The notes beneath the pieces were generated by a model. It made no database searches. It was given only the letters and a program-made list of their open reading frames with translations, and had not been told where the DNA came from. This document shows, one piece after another, positions 34,347-43,854 of a stretch of DNA of 64,000 nt. Each line of letters begins with the position of its first letter. Positions within the stretch are counted from its first letter, which is position 1. The DNA is from Nitrospira sp. (GTDB taxonomy: Bacteria > Nitrospirota > Nitrospiria > Nitrospirales > Nitrospiraceae), in the NCBI GenBank assembly GCA_018242765.1, contig JAFEBH010000005.1, forward strand, positions 1 to 64,000, written 5' to 3'. Both the position numbers and the translations under genes were made by a program.

Positions 34347-34991
34347 CTATTTATCTGACGAACGCCGAATGACGATTGCCATACCATCGACGAGCGACCA
34401 TGCCAACGATTGGGCATGGTCGGCAGTAAGGGTCAATCGAAGATAGGACGACGACTCGGCTGGTTGGCCACCGAAGAATCGAGCCACCCGATTCTTCACA
34501 TTGTGCCATCCGACTTTTCCGAGCAGGACGGCACTCTGGAAGAGACTGTCACTTGCGACAGAGGGAACCACGGTCACGCTTAGAGATGGGGTAAAGAACA
34601 GCAAATAGTCGGTGGGCATGTCCGCAACGGAAATTGGTTCTTGTTCGGTGGCCGCCCCCGGTTCGATTTTTCTCCTGACGACGGGTGGTCGTGCCACCAA
34701 GCGATGGATCCCTTCCAGCGCCTCTCGCGGCCCTGCCGACCATGTCTCAATGGGGATTTGATGGAGACCGATTCCACGACCTTTAATATGAATCGTGCTC
34801 GCGCCCAGATCGATCAGAAGGTATGTCTGCGGTCGGGCCGCCAGCTTGAGTTCTTCTTCCAGAACACGGGTCGCTTCTTTAAGTTCCTGCGGGTTGTTGG
34901 GATTCAGGTCGGGAAAGGCCTCAGGCTCCTTTCCCCAACCCGGTGTGACGAATGTGAGTAGGAGAAGAATGGCGCAGAGGATCATGGGCAA
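34347..34991 (-). CDS. exported protein related to the N-terminal part of L,D-transpeptidases
   Basis: 214 residues with a signal peptide (MPMILCAILLLLTFVTPGWG). After a short helix comes QTYLLIDLGASTIHIKGRG, which parallels QPYILVDTARNRLYVKRQD in the transpeptidase encoded next door; this is the first strand pair of a YkuD domain. No catalytic histidine or cysteine motif follows, so it appears to be a non-catalytic relative or a diverged copy. It starts 22 bp after its neighbour's stop, at the end of a four-gene cell-wall cluster. Function unknown. Confidence 0.65.
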   Translation of the reverse strand: MPMILCAILLLLTFVTPGWGKEPEAFPDLNPNNPQELKEATRVLEEELKLAARPQTYLLIDLGASTIHIKGRGIGLHQIPIETWSAGPREALEGIHRLVARPPVVRRKIEPGAATEQEPISVADMPTDYLLFFTPSLSVTVVPSVASDSLFQSAVLLGKVGWHNVKNRVARFFGGQPAESSSYLRLTLTADHAQSLAWSLVDGMAIVIRRSSDK

Positions 34992-35012
34992 TATCTGCGC
35001 GTTCTTGGTGGA

Positions 35013-35681
35013 TTAAAAGATCATGATCGGTGTCCCCACTCGAGCGAGCTTGTAGACACCTTTCAGATCGTTGTCGTTGAGCCGAATACATCCATGCGTC
35101 ACATTCTTTCCCAATAACCGCGTATAGAGCGTCCCATGGATGAAATATCCCTTGCCGAACCCTAATGCATAGTCCCCGAGAACTCCCTGTTCAGCACGGT
35201 CCTCGGCATTTTGTGGCACAGCGAGCCCCTCTTCTACAAAAGCCCAATCGGGCTTGATCCACGTAGGATTGGTCAATTTGGATTTGACGAGGAATTCTCC
35301 TCGTGGCGTATCAAACACCCATTGATTGTTGCCCTCACCAGGTTTATCGAGAATGGTTCCACTCCCTGTCGAGGCAATGGCATCCAGAACAATTTCATCC
35401 TGACGCTTCACGTAGAGGCGGTTTCGTGCCGTATCCACTAAAATATACGGCTGGTTGGGCATGAGCTGTGCCAGTTGTTTGGAAAGCGCCTTATATCTGG
35501 CCTGCAGCGTCCGGAGGGAGGTCTTATCCTCAACAACCGCATGCTGAACCGCATGACTTGTACTGGATGTGGGGACAGTCTTCGTCGGAGCATTCATCGC
35601 CAGGACGATGATGAGAAGAACTGCGAATGATGCAAGAAGGATTCGCCACATTCGTGTCCGCTCAGATTTCTTCTTTGCCAC
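35013..35681 (-). CDS. L,D-transpeptidase (YkuD domain), membrane-anchored
   Basis: 222 residues with an N-terminal hydrophobic anchor (ILLASFAVLLIIVLAM) after a lysine/arginine-rich start. The YkuD domain runs from about residue 80, with the catalytic motif FIHGTLYTRLLGKNVTHGC then IRLNDND, containing the required His and Cys. Such enzymes form 3-3 peptidoglycan crosslinks or attach proteins to the wall. The gene overlaps the end of the preceding transpeptidase gene by 20 nt, so the two are co-transcribed. Confidence 0.88.
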   Translation of the reverse strand: MAKKKSERTRMWRILLASFAVLLIIVLAMNAPTKTVPTSSTSHAVQHAVVEDKTSLRTLQARYKALSKQLAQLMPNQPYILVDTARNRLYVKRQDEIVLDAIASTGSGTILDKPGEGNNQWVFDTPRGEFLVKSKLTNPTWIKPDWAFVEEGLAVPQNAEDRAEQGVLGDYALGFGKGYFIHGTLYTRLLGKNVTHGCIRLNDNDLKGVYKLARVGTPIMIF

Positions 35682-36795
35682 GATCGAGTTGCGTCAATAC
35701 GGATGCCACCGCATTTTGCTTCGTTAACGCACCGACGATGGTAACCGGTGTCCCAACAGGGACGCTCTCGTAGAGAACAGTCATATTCGGGTTATCAAGC
35801 ATGATGCACCCGAGAGTTTGCGCCAGCCGTTCATTGTCTGCGCCATGAATTTCAATTTGGCCGCCAATGCTCTTGGACGATGCAATTTTCCCCGACCTCT
35901 TTGCAAGCTGGAAGCGCCGTCGATCTTCACCATTGGGATAGTCCAGAGCCAACGCTCGATAGAATTGCGTCTGGCCTTGTCCTCGTCTGTCCGTCACACG
36001 ATAGCGCCCTTCTGGTGTCGCTCCGTCCCCCTGGAACCGTTTCTCAAGCATACCGTTGAAACCTAACCGAACGGGATATGATAACACCTTCCGCCCACCC
36101 TTGTAGAGACTCAGTTCCCGCTCAGCCTTACTCACCACAATGGCGGCCGCTTGGTGCGTGCGCGACCAATCAATTGTCTGTCTGGCCAAGGTCTGCCAGT
36201 AGCTGATGCGACTTTCGTCGGCGTAACGCCCCAATTCTTGACCAAGTAAGGATGCTTGCGCTTTGAGAGCGTGATCGGCTCTCTCCGCGGCCTGCATGGC
36301 ACGTGCATAGTCTTTTTGCTCGAGGAACGCTCGTGCCTGTTTCACAAAAAGATCCGTCTGAACGCCTTTTTCTCCAAGGAGAATACGCCCGTCAATCGCC
36401 TCAACCCTGGTGGCAACGTTGTGAAACTGATCTTCCAGACGAGTGACCTTCGCTTGCGTTGCTCGCTGTTGTGAGACCTGCCGATCGTGGAGTTGTGAAA
36501 CGGTACGTTCCCCCATGACGTAGAGCCAGCGGAGGTCCTTTTCAAGATCGCTCGACTCCCAGGGCCAGCGAATCACGTCGTCGTCCAGTTGAGTCCGTGC
36601 CTTGAGTAAGGCCCATTGTCGAACGAATTGTCCGTATTCTTCAGGGGCAGTTTCTGGAGCACGTAGTGCAATGAGATCTTGATCAATGGCTTCAACCGCG
36701 GCAACCAAATCCGGAGGGACAGCTTGCACACAGCCAACCAAGCAGGTCGTGCAGAGTAATACGGCAAGCATTCTATGTATATGGCTCCCTCCCAT
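35662..36795 (-). CDS. L,D-transpeptidase family lipoprotein (YafK/ErfK-like)
   Basis: 377 residues. A lipobox (TCLVGC, cysteine about residue 22) predicts a lipoprotein. The middle is helical with coiled-coil character (about 85-200). The C-terminal catalytic domain contains IEIHGADNERLAQTLGC and then IMLDN, the His and the (S/T)xGC cysteine of the YkuD fold; TLGC instead of THGC is as in the YafK branch. It probably acts on periplasmic peptidoglycan. It sits between the coiled-coil lipoprotein gene upstream and the second transpeptidase downstream. Confidence 0.85.
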   Translation of the reverse strand: MGGSHIHRMLAVLLCTTCLVGCVQAVPPDLVAAVEAIDQDLIALRAPETAPEEYGQFVRQWALLKARTQLDDDVIRWPWESSDLEKDLRWLYVMGERTVSQLHDRQVSQQRATQAKVTRLEDQFHNVATRVEAIDGRILLGEKGVQTDLFVKQARAFLEQKDYARAMQAAERADHALKAQASLLGQELGRYADESRISYWQTLARQTIDWSRTHQAAAIVVSKAERELSLYKGGRKVLSYPVRLGFNGMLEKRFQGDGATPEGRYRVTDRRGQGQTQFYRALALDYPNGEDRRRFQLAKRSGKIASSKSIGGQIEIHGADNERLAQTLGCIMLDNPNMTVLYESVPVGTPVTIVGALTKQNAVASVLTQLDRGKEEI

Positions 36796-36802
36796 ACCGT
36801 GA

Positions 36803-37414
36803 CTATTTTTTCCGTCCAGGTTTGCCTTTCCCTACTTTCGCGAGGGCGCTTTGTATTTCAGTTGAAACAGCTTGGCTCATGTCATAGATGGCCTTAGCCT
36901 GGGTTTGTGCAGCTGGGAAATCTTCTTTGTCGATCGAAGCCTGAACCTGTTTGAGCAGCGACTTCAAACCTTCCACATCGTTCTTGATCGCTTCCACTGC
37001 TGCGCGATCTTTCCCAACCGGCGCCTTGGCAACAAGATCCTGCGTCGCTCGCACCGCCTCCTCTGCAACCTGCTGGGCTTGCAACGCAGCGGCTTTGGCC
37101 TCTTCCTTCTTTTGAACTGAGGCAGTCTTTATTCGGTCACTTTCAGCCTTGGCCGAAGCAGAGAGCTGTTGCGCCTTTCCATAGTCCCGGAACAGTCCAA
37201 ATTTTCCGTCTTGGTCCGAGACTTCCTTCCTCATGGCCGCCAGAGTTCCCTCGAGCTTGGCGTATTCCTCCGCAGAGTACGTGGCTGCTCCGCTTTCCTG
37301 TGCCTCCTTCAACGCTTTTTCCGCCTCTTGGATCTGCTGTGTCGGGGGGTCCGCACACCCCGCCGTTAGTGACAGGGTGAGTGCGATTGATACAAGGGCT
37401 ACTCGTCTCGCCAT
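36803..37414 (-). CDS. helical lipoprotein (DUF4398-like)
   Basis: 203 residues with a lipoprotein signal (SLTAGC at about 15-20). The mature part is almost wholly helical and rich in Ala, Lys, Glu and Gln (EAEKALKEAQESGA near 31-44 is the DUF4398-type start), ending in a basic GKGKPGRKK tail. It is the first gene of the cell-wall operon, 7 bp before the lipoprotein transpeptidase. It may be a peptidoglycan-associated spacer protein; no activity can be stated. Confidence 0.75.
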   Translation of the reverse strand: MARRVALVSIALTLSLTAGCADPPTQQIQEAEKALKEAQESGAATYSAEEYAKLEGTLAAMRKEVSDQDGKFGLFRDYGKAQQLSASAKAESDRIKTASVQKKEEAKAAALQAQQVAEEAVRATQDLVAKAPVGKDRAAVEAIKNDVEGLKSLLKQVQASIDKEDFPAAQTQAKAIYDMSQAVSTEIQSALAKVGKGKPGRKK

Positions 37415-37728
37415 GCTGTAGATCCTCCTTATGGACTAGCTTCTGAAAAGGTGAGTCACCTAGATAGGTCATGCGCTAGCGTATCAGACTTAGGACTTCG
37501 GGCATACTAACACACTGAAAATGACGAGCAAGCCCGATGCCACTGGCCGAGATTGACATGGTGCCATGATCCAATTCTATTTCATATACTTATAGGGATG
37601 TGCCCGTCACGACAGGCTGGACTTTGTGGCGTTCTGGTGGCTGAACGCAAAACCGCCTCAGCATTGATAGATCGGAGGGAATCGCTATGGAGTCCTTACC
37701 AGCTATCACGAACCGTAATCTCATGAAA
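37415..37728. other. divergent intergenic region, no gene
   Basis: About 310 bp separating the cell-wall operon (minus) from the rpmH operon (plus). I find no dnaA, no cluster of DnaA boxes and no supported ORF here, although dnaA often lies beside rpmH in other bacteria. Confidence 0.55.
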
Positions 37729-37757
37729 TTGACAGACCCTCTAGCCTCCCCTATAAT
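37729..37757 (+). promoter_or_regulatory. consensus sigma-70 promoter of the rpmH operon
   Basis: TTGACA (37729-37734) and TATAAT (37752-37757) are both perfect and separated by the ideal 17 bp. Transcription would begin near 37764, about 48 nt before rpmH. It is the strongest vegetative promoter I see in the window, fitting a ribosomal protein gene. Confidence 0.88.
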
Positions 37758-37811
37758 CCAACGTTCATTTGATCTTGATTTATTGAGGTCTTGGGGAAAG
37801 AAAGGGGAACT

Positions 37812-37949
37812 ATGTCGTTTACATTCCAACAGCCGTCCAACTTAAAGAAAAAGCGTGAACATGGGTTTCGAAAGCGCATGAGCACAAAAAACGGTCGTAA
37901 GGTCTTGGCCCGCCGGCGCGCGAAAGGACGAGCGCGGTTGACTGTCTAG
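37812..37949 (+). CDS. rpmH: 50S ribosomal protein L34
   Basis: A 45-residue very basic protein ([20 protein letters not shown]...) with the typical [20 protein letters not shown] core and RLTV end. It is a component of the large ribosomal subunit. The gene opens the rpmH-rnpA-yidD-yidC order that is conserved around many bacterial origins. Confidence 0.96.
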   Translation: MSFTFQQPSNLKKKREHGFRKRMSTKNGRKVLARRRAKGRARLTV

Positions 37950-38061
37950 GCCCATTGTCACGGGTTATGCAGGTGTTCTTCGTGTCGCTCCCCAATCTCT
38001 TGCGTTCTTATTGAGCGTACGCCCACCTTCCAGTTGCAGTCTTCTCCGGGGTTATGAGCGG

Positions 38062-38460
38062 ATGGGACACGATAAAGGCACACCCCCTTCTTCGGTAACA
38101 CCCAAGACACACAGGCGAAATGGTATTTTTTTGAGGAGTCACCGAGAGATCCAAGCTGTTAAGCAACATGGCCGACGAATGTCGACAACGCTCTTCAACC
38201 TCCTGGCCTACAAAATGGACGATGCACCAAGTCGGGTTGGAATTGTGGTTGGGAAACGATTTGGGAATGCAGTCAGACGCAATCGTGCGAAGCGCGTGTT
38301 CCGCGAGCTGGTGAGGGATTCGTATTCGGAATTGGTTCTAGGCCGCGGGGTCCTCATCTTCCCCAAAAAGGATGTTCTCCTGTCGTCGCGGAAGGATTTA
38401 GTCCAAGCTTGGAAAACTTCATTACAGCATATGCGCCTTCTTCGTCCCGATGGAGCATGA
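38062..38460 (+). CDS. rnpA: ribonuclease P protein component
   Basis: 132 residues from the ATG at 38062 (an alternative start at 38011 would add 17). The core SRVGIVVGKRFGNAVRRNRA followed by KRVFRELVR is the RNP motif of RnpA, which helps the RNase P RNA mature tRNA 5' ends. The N-terminal part before FLRSHREIQAV is longer than in many homologues. It lies between rpmH and yidD as expected. Confidence 0.93.
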   Translation: MGHDKGTPPSSVTPKTHRRNGIFLRSHREIQAVKQHGRRMSTTLFNLLAYKMDDAPSRVGIVVGKRFGNAVRRNRAKRVFRELVRDSYSELVLGRGVLIFPKKDVLLSSRKDLVQAWKTSLQHMRLLRPDGA

Positions 38461-38461
38461 C

Positions 38462-38671
38462 ATGAAGCGAGTTTTCCTATGGGTTCTACAGGGCTACCGC
38501 CTGGCCATCTCACCGATGTATGGTCCGACTTGTCGATTTTATCCGTCGTGTTCACGTTATGCTTCCGATGCGATCGCCAAGTACGGGGCATGGCATGGAT
38601 TCTGGCTGGCTTTTGTCCGATTGTTGAAATGTCACCCTTTCCATCCGGGGGGAGAAGATCCGGTCAGGTAG
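38462..38671 (+). CDS. yidD: membrane protein insertion efficiency factor YidD
   Basis: 69 residues from the ATG at 38462, one base after the rnpA stop; the frame is open from 38450. The motif GPTCRFYPSCSRYASDAI and the ending FHPGGEDPV are diagnostic. YidD is a small amphipathic protein at the inner membrane that assists YidC. Confidence 0.93.
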   Translation: MKRVFLWVLQGYRLAISPMYGPTCRFYPSCSRYASDAIAKYGAWHGFWLAFVRLLKCHPFHPGGEDPVR

Positions 38672-38711
38672 CGATACAAGCCTCATTCATTAACGAAAGT
38701 ATAATCTCCAC

Positions 38712-40409
38712 ATGGAAAAGCGCCTCGTTGTCTTTCTAGTACTGTCAGCCGCGATCGTCTTTGGATATGAGTATGCGCTCAAAGGATTCGGCCTGCTACC
38801 ACCACCGACCGTTTCAGATCCTGCGGGATCGGTCTCTGATGAAGCGGCCTCTGCGCCCGGCACCGGTGCCGGAAACCAGACGTCAATCCCCGCAACGCCA
38901 AAAACCCCGGGGTCGCCTGGTACCACTCACAGCGATAGCCTGAAGGTGGCATCCCCTCGCATGGAGTCCGTTGCTGCAGAGACGGTTGAAGTAGAGACCC
39001 AGCTCTATCGTGCCAAGTTTACCCCACGGGGAGCCGTGCTGACGAGCTGGGAGCTCAAGCGATATCGCAGCAGTTCTGACGCAAAAGCCCTTGTTCAGCT
39101 GGTTCGGCAAGGAGGTAAATTTGCAGACCCACTCGCCATTACAACCGAGGATGCAGCACTTGCAAAGGAGTTGAAGGAAGGCCTCTACAAGGTCGAGAAA
39201 GATTTTACCACCTTGGACCAGGCGCACCCGACAGGCCACATCACCTTTTCCTATAGCAGCCCAGGTTCCGGCATACACCTCGAAAAACAATTTACCTTTC
39301 ACGCCGACAGTTACATTGTGGATATCAGCCTGACGCCCCAGGGACTGCCGGGCCCTGTAAAAGTGGAATTGGGCACTAATTTCGGCGTAGTGGAGTGGGG
39401 CGAAGGGTTCATCGGTTCCGTTGGAACCGTGTCGCTAATCGACGACAAGATTCAAACTGACGCCCCGGAGGCCGACACGGAACGGAAAGGCGCGCTGGCG
39501 TGGACCGCCTTACAAGATAAGTATTTCATCTCTGCTCTCATTCCCAAAGGAAGTGCCTCCGCTTGGCCGAAGAAGCAGGGGGAAAAACTTGTTTCAACCG
39601 GCGTACGCATAGCCGCAGATCAATCAACTTCGCCGATTACATTGCAGCTATTTGCAGGACCTAAGGAGTTCGATACGCTGCAGAACTTACATATTCGGCT
39701 GGAAGATACGATTGATTTTGGATGGTTTCTGTTCGGCAGTTGGGACATAGTGAGGGCTGTCGCCAAGCCGATCTTCTCAGTCCTTCGCTCCATCAACGAG
39801 TACACCCATAATTATGGTGTCACCATCATTCTACTGACCGTTGGGATCAAGCTGTTATTTGTCCCCTTGCAGTATAAGAGCTACTCGTCGATGAAGCAGA
39901 TGCAGACCATCCAGCCAAAGGTGGCTGCGCTCCAAGAGAAGTTCAAGGATGACCGTGACCGGCTGAATAGGGAATTGATCAAACTGTATCGCGACCATAA
40001 GGTCAATCCCGTGGGGGGCTGTCTACCGATGGTCCTTCAAATGCCAGTATTCGTGTCTCTGTTCAATATTCTGTACATGACGATTGATCTACGCCAAGCG
40101 CCTTTAGGGCTCTGGATCACGGATCTATCCGTTCAGGATCCCTATTACATTCTCCCAATTATTATGGGCGTCAGTATGATGGTGATGCAGAAGATTCAGC
40201 CGACCACCATGGATCCCGCCCAAGCGAAAGTCATGTTGATGCTGCCCGTCGTCATGACGTTCCTCTTCATCAACTTTCCTGCTGGCCTAGTGCTGTACTG
40301 GCTCACAAACAATGTCCTGTCCATCGCACAACAATTTGTCACCGATCGGTTCTTCCTTAAAAATCGATCGGTGGCTCTGAGTACAGATGAACCGAGTAAT
40401 CAAAAATGA
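38712..40409 (+). CDS. yidC: membrane protein insertase YidC
   Basis: 565 residues. One N-terminal helix (LVVFLVLSAAIVFGYEYAL) is followed by the large periplasmic beta-supersandwich domain (about 90-340) and the conserved five-helix-type insertase core (about 345-560: IILLTVGIKLLFVPLQYKSY, LPMVLQMPVFVSLFNILY, FINFPAGLVLYWLTNN). This is the Gram-negative long form. It inserts and folds inner-membrane proteins, with or without SecYEG. It follows yidD by 40 bp. Confidence 0.95.
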   Translation: MEKRLVVFLVLSAAIVFGYEYALKGFGLLPPPTVSDPAGSVSDEAASAPGTGAGNQTSIPATPKTPGSPGTTHSDSLKVASPRMESVAAETVEVETQLYRAKFTPRGAVLTSWELKRYRSSSDAKALVQLVRQGGKFADPLAITTEDAALAKELKEGLYKVEKDFTTLDQAHPTGHITFSYSSPGSGIHLEKQFTFHADSYIVDISLTPQGLPGPVKVELGTNFGVVEWGEGFIGSVGTVSLIDDKIQTDAPEADTERKGALAWTALQDKYFISALIPKGSASAWPKKQGEKLVSTGVRIAADQSTSPITLQLFAGPKEFDTLQNLHIRLEDTIDFGWFLFGSWDIVRAVAKPIFSVLRSINEYTHNYGVTIILLTVGIKLLFVPLQYKSYSSMKQMQTIQPKVAALQEKFKDDRDRLNRELIKLYRDHKVNPVGGCLPMVLQMPVFVSLFNILYMTIDLRQAPLGLWITDLSVQDPYYILPIIMGVSMMVMQKIQPTTMDPAQAKVMLMLPVVMTFLFINFPAGLVLYWLTNNVLSIAQQFVTDRFFLKNRSVALSTDEPSNQK

Positions 40410-40459
40410 GGCCCTCTGCTCCTGCCTCATGCGACTAGGCATCACGGCTATGGTGGATC

Positions 40460-41905
40460 GTGCCTATCGATGGAGCCCCTGAGGATACAATTTGTGCCAT
40501 TGCGACCCCAATGGCTGAAGGAGGCATTGGGATCATCCGCATTAGCGGTCAGAATGCGGCAGACATCGCCTCTAGAATAGTGCGGCTACGCTCAAGCGGA
40601 ACCCTCAGCACCCTCCCCACTCATACCCTCCATCTCGCGGATATCATCTCGGCTCCGCATCCTGAATCAGCTGATAATCCCGGGCCGTCGATCGCGCAGG
40701 AGCGCATCATCGATGAGGGCCTGGTGGTCTACATGAAGGGGCCTCACTCGTTTACAGCAGAGGATGTGGTGGAATTGCATTGCCATGGAGGTACGACGAT
40801 ACTTCGCCGTGTATGCGAGTCCTGTATCGCCGCTGGAGCTCGATTGGCACAGCCTGGGGAATTTACCAAACGCGCGTTCTTGAACGGGCGTTTGGACCTG
40901 TCTCAGGCTGAGGCGGTCTTGGATACGATCAAAGCTAAATCAGACTTTGCTCTTACTATAGCCCAACGCCAGCTCCGTGGAGAATTGAGCCATTATGTGG
41001 AGGAACTACGTACCACCCTGTTGTCGCTGCAAGCACGCGTTGAGGCCGGAATTGATTTCTCAGATGAAGACATCTCTTTCGTCACTCACCGCGAACTCTT
41101 GACCGATCTCCGTGACGTCGGTCGTCAGATCCAGACGATGCTGGACACTGCGGAAGCTGGTCGAGTTTTACGCGATGGAATACGAGTGATACTCGCGGGC
41201 TCTCCCAACGTGGGCAAGTCAAGCTTGCTCAATAGTCTCATTCGTGACAATCGTGCGATTGTCACCGATGTCCCGGGAACAACGCGCGATATTATTGAAG
41301 AATCAGTCATCTGGAACGGACTTCCAATTACACTGGTCGATACGGCTGGACTACGCGAAACGACCGATGTAGTGGAACAAGAAGGGATTAGACGATCCAA
41401 AGATGCTCAGGCGCAGGGAGACTTGATTCTTTATCTGGTGGATGCCGTGGACTTTCAGGAGTCCAAGGTTGCTGAGCTTCCTTCCCCAGTTCCTGCACAA
41501 AAGACTTTTGTTGTTCTCAATAAAATCGATGTACTGGCTTCCTGCACTAGACAGAACCTCTCCACCGCTTTGGAGAAACAGATAGGCCACAGGATACACG
41601 CCATTTCTACCAAAACTGGCGAAGGTCTTGAAGAATTGAAAACGGCCATCACCTCGCGCTTCCTCTCTACATCGCTTGAATCCAATGATGGGGTGGTGAT
41701 CAACAATGTCCGCCATCGTGTGGCATTGGATCGGGCATTGACTGCAATTAGACAGGCTTTGTCGTCGATCGAGCAAGGGGGACAGGCTGAACTTCTGGCG
41801 GTTGATCTTCATGATGCAACTGATGCATTGGGGGACATCATTGGTAGCATTACCTCCGATGATGTATTAGAACGAATCTTTTCAAAATTTTGTATCGGTA
41901 AGTAA
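40460..41905 (+). CDS. mnmE: tRNA modification GTPase MnmE
   Basis: 481 residues starting at GTG. The N-terminal folate-binding domain (TICAIATPMAEGGIGIIRIS) is followed by a helical domain and an inserted G domain with GSPNVGKSSLLN (G1), DVPGTTRD (G2/G3 region), DTAGLRET and NKID. The C-terminal CIGK carries the conserved cysteine. With MnmG it makes 5-carboxymethylaminomethyl uridine at wobble position 34. mnmG follows after 9 bp. Confidence 0.95.
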   Translation: MPIDGAPEDTICAIATPMAEGGIGIIRISGQNAADIASRIVRLRSSGTLSTLPTHTLHLADIISAPHPESADNPGPSIAQERIIDEGLVVYMKGPHSFTAEDVVELHCHGGTTILRRVCESCIAAGARLAQPGEFTKRAFLNGRLDLSQAEAVLDTIKAKSDFALTIAQRQLRGELSHYVEELRTTLLSLQARVEAGIDFSDEDISFVTHRELLTDLRDVGRQIQTMLDTAEAGRVLRDGIRVILAGSPNVGKSSLLNSLIRDNRAIVTDVPGTTRDIIEESVIWNGLPITLVDTAGLRETTDVVEQEGIRRSKDAQAQGDLILYLVDAVDFQESKVAELPSPVPAQKTFVVLNKIDVLASCTRQNLSTALEKQIGHRIHAISTKTGEGLEELKTAITSRFLSTSLESNDGVVINNVRHRVALDRALTAIRQALSSIEQGGQAELLAVDLHDATDALGDIIGSITSDDVLERIFSKFCIGK

Positions 41906-41914
41906 GGAGATGGT

Positions 41915-43816
41915 GTGGCACTGGCTTTTGACGTGATCGTGGTAGGTGGAGGGCACGCAGGATGCGAGGCAGCTCTCGCTTCGGCACGGATGGGAGCGAC
42001 AACCTTGCTCTTGACGATGGATCTCTCCCGTATCGCCCAGATGTCATGTAATCCGGCCATTGGTGGGATTGCCAAAGGACATCTAGTCAAAGAAATTGAC
42101 GCACTTGGCGGGGAGATGGGCCGCAATACCGATCAAGCCGGTATCCAGTTTCGATTCATCAACACGAGCAAAGGTCCGGCAGTCCGGGCTTTACGTGCCC
42201 AGTGTGACAAATCGTTATATCGTCTCGCAATGCAAGCGACTCTCAAGAGGGAACCCTTCCTGACAATGGCCGAGGGGGTCGTTGATCGATTGCTGGTACA
42301 CGGTGGAACCGTGACCGGACTTGTCACCGGGTCCGGCGAGACCATCGGTGCAAAATCCGTCATTCTTACTTCGGGTACTTTCCTTAAGGGACTTATCCAT
42401 ATTGGCCTCCACCATTTTCCGGCTGGACGGGCTGGCGAAGCGTCAGCTGAACACCTTTCCGACTGTATGCGAGACTTGGGTTTTGAGATCGGACGACTGA
42501 AGACTGGAACACCACCCCGGTTGGATCAGAGCACTATTGACTTCTCAGCCATGATTCCACAGCCAGGTGACAGACCTCCGCCTCCATTTTCCTATCGTAC
42601 CAAGACCATCACCACTGAGCAGGTGCTGTGCCACTTAACCTATACCGGGCAGGCGACGCACGAGTTGATTCGAAAGAATTTGGATCGGTCTCCTTTGTAT
42701 AATGGTGTCATTGAATCAACGGGACCTCGGTATTGCCCCTCTATCGAAGACAAGGTAATACGGTTTGCTGATAAGGAACGGCACCAGATCTTTGTTGAAC
42801 CAGAGGGCTTGGATTCGAATGAATTTTACCCAAACGGTATCTCGACAAGTCTGCCCGTTGATGTCCAAGCCGCAATGCTCAAAACCATCACCGGATTAGA
42901 GCGCGCCGAAATACTTAAGCCAGGCTATGCCATTGAATACGACTATTTCCCCCCGCGACAACTGTGCCGAACGCTCGAAACGAAATTGGTGGCCGGGCTC
43001 TATCACGCTGGCCAAATAAATGGGACTTCTGGATATGAAGAAGCTGCTGCACAAGGCTTGGTAGCTGGGATTAACGCTGTTCTCAAAATTCGGGAGCTTC
43101 CACCGTTTATCCTCGATCGCTCTCAGGCCTACATAGGCGTGCTGGTCGATGACCTTATTACAAAGGATGCCTATGAACCGTATCGAATGTTCACGTCGAG
43201 GGCTGAATACCGTTTACTGCTCCGCCATGGAAATGCCGACCTTCGCCTGATGGAGCTGGGGCACAAATTTGGGCTTATTTCGATCACAGCGTATGAGAAT
43301 TTATTGCGTAAGAGGCGATTAATTGAATCAGAAATATCAAATCTTCATGATTTGAGGCCGAAATTTAGTGAGAAAATTAGTTTGCGTACGAGAGGGACGT
43401 ACCTAGAAAATGCGTTTTCCGTCCAATCCATGGCCCAACTCCTTCGCAGACAAGAAGCGCGCTACCACGAGCTGATGAACATCTTTGATATCCCAGCAGT
43501 GGATGAAGACATTGCCGAAGAAGTTGAACTACAAATCAAGTATGAGGGCTATATAGATCGGCAGATGCGCCAGGTTGAAAAGTTCAAAAAGCTTGAGAAA
43601 AAGTCGATACCTAGTTTATTTGATTACAATCTAGTCTCAGGATTTTCACGTGAAGTTCGTGAGAAGCTCAATCGCGTACGGCCAGAGACCGTTGGACAAG
43701 CCTCCCGCATTTCTGGAGTCACTCCAGCAGCAATTTCGCTGTTGCTTGTTGCTATCGAAAAAGTTAGGCGACAATCTCATTATCCCCACTCTAAACTCCC
43801 TGAAAATTATCTGTAG
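41915..43816 (+). CDS. mnmG: tRNA uridine 5-carboxymethylaminomethyl modification enzyme MnmG
   Basis: 633 residues starting at GTG with AAGGAG just upstream. The N-terminal FAD site [19 protein letters not shown], the motif [13 protein letters not shown] and the [13 protein letters not shown] block identify MnmG/GidA, the FAD partner of MnmE. The length is normal. From about 43.3 kb onward the DNA becomes noticeably more AT-rich than the genes to the left. Confidence 0.95.
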   Translation: MALAFDVIVVGGGHAGCEAALASARMGATTLLLTMDLSRIAQMSCNPAIGGIAKGHLVKEIDALGGEMGRNTDQAGIQFRFINTSKGPAVRALRAQCDKSLYRLAMQATLKREPFLTMAEGVVDRLLVHGGTVTGLVTGSGETIGAKSVILTSGTFLKGLIHIGLHHFPAGRAGEASAEHLSDCMRDLGFEIGRLKTGTPPRLDQSTIDFSAMIPQPGDRPPPPFSYRTKTITTEQVLCHLTYTGQATHELIRKNLDRSPLYNGVIESTGPRYCPSIEDKVIRFADKERHQIFVEPEGLDSNEFYPNGISTSLPVDVQAAMLKTITGLERAEILKPGYAIEYDYFPPRQLCRTLETKLVAGLYHAGQINGTSGYEEAAAQGLVAGINAVLKIRELPPFILDRSQAYIGVLVDDLITKDAYEPYRMFTSRAEYRLLLRHGNADLRLMELGHKFGLISITAYENLLRKRRLIESEISNLHDLRPKFSEKISLRTRGTYLENAFSVQSMAQLLRRQEARYHELMNIFDIPAVDEDIAEEVELQIKYEGYIDRQMRQVEKFKKLEKKSIPSLFDYNLVSGFSREVREKLNRVRPETVGQASRISGVTPAAISLLLVAIEKVRRQSHYPHSKLPENYL

Positions 43817-43854
43817 TCATATTTCCTATTGACCTCCTTTCTGTATAGGCGTAA

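Noticed and set aside
35662..36795. TLGC instead of THGC read as a dead L,D-transpeptidase
   Set aside because: The YafK-type branch commonly has (S/T)-x-G-C, and both the cysteine and the upstream histidine are present, so activity is likely.
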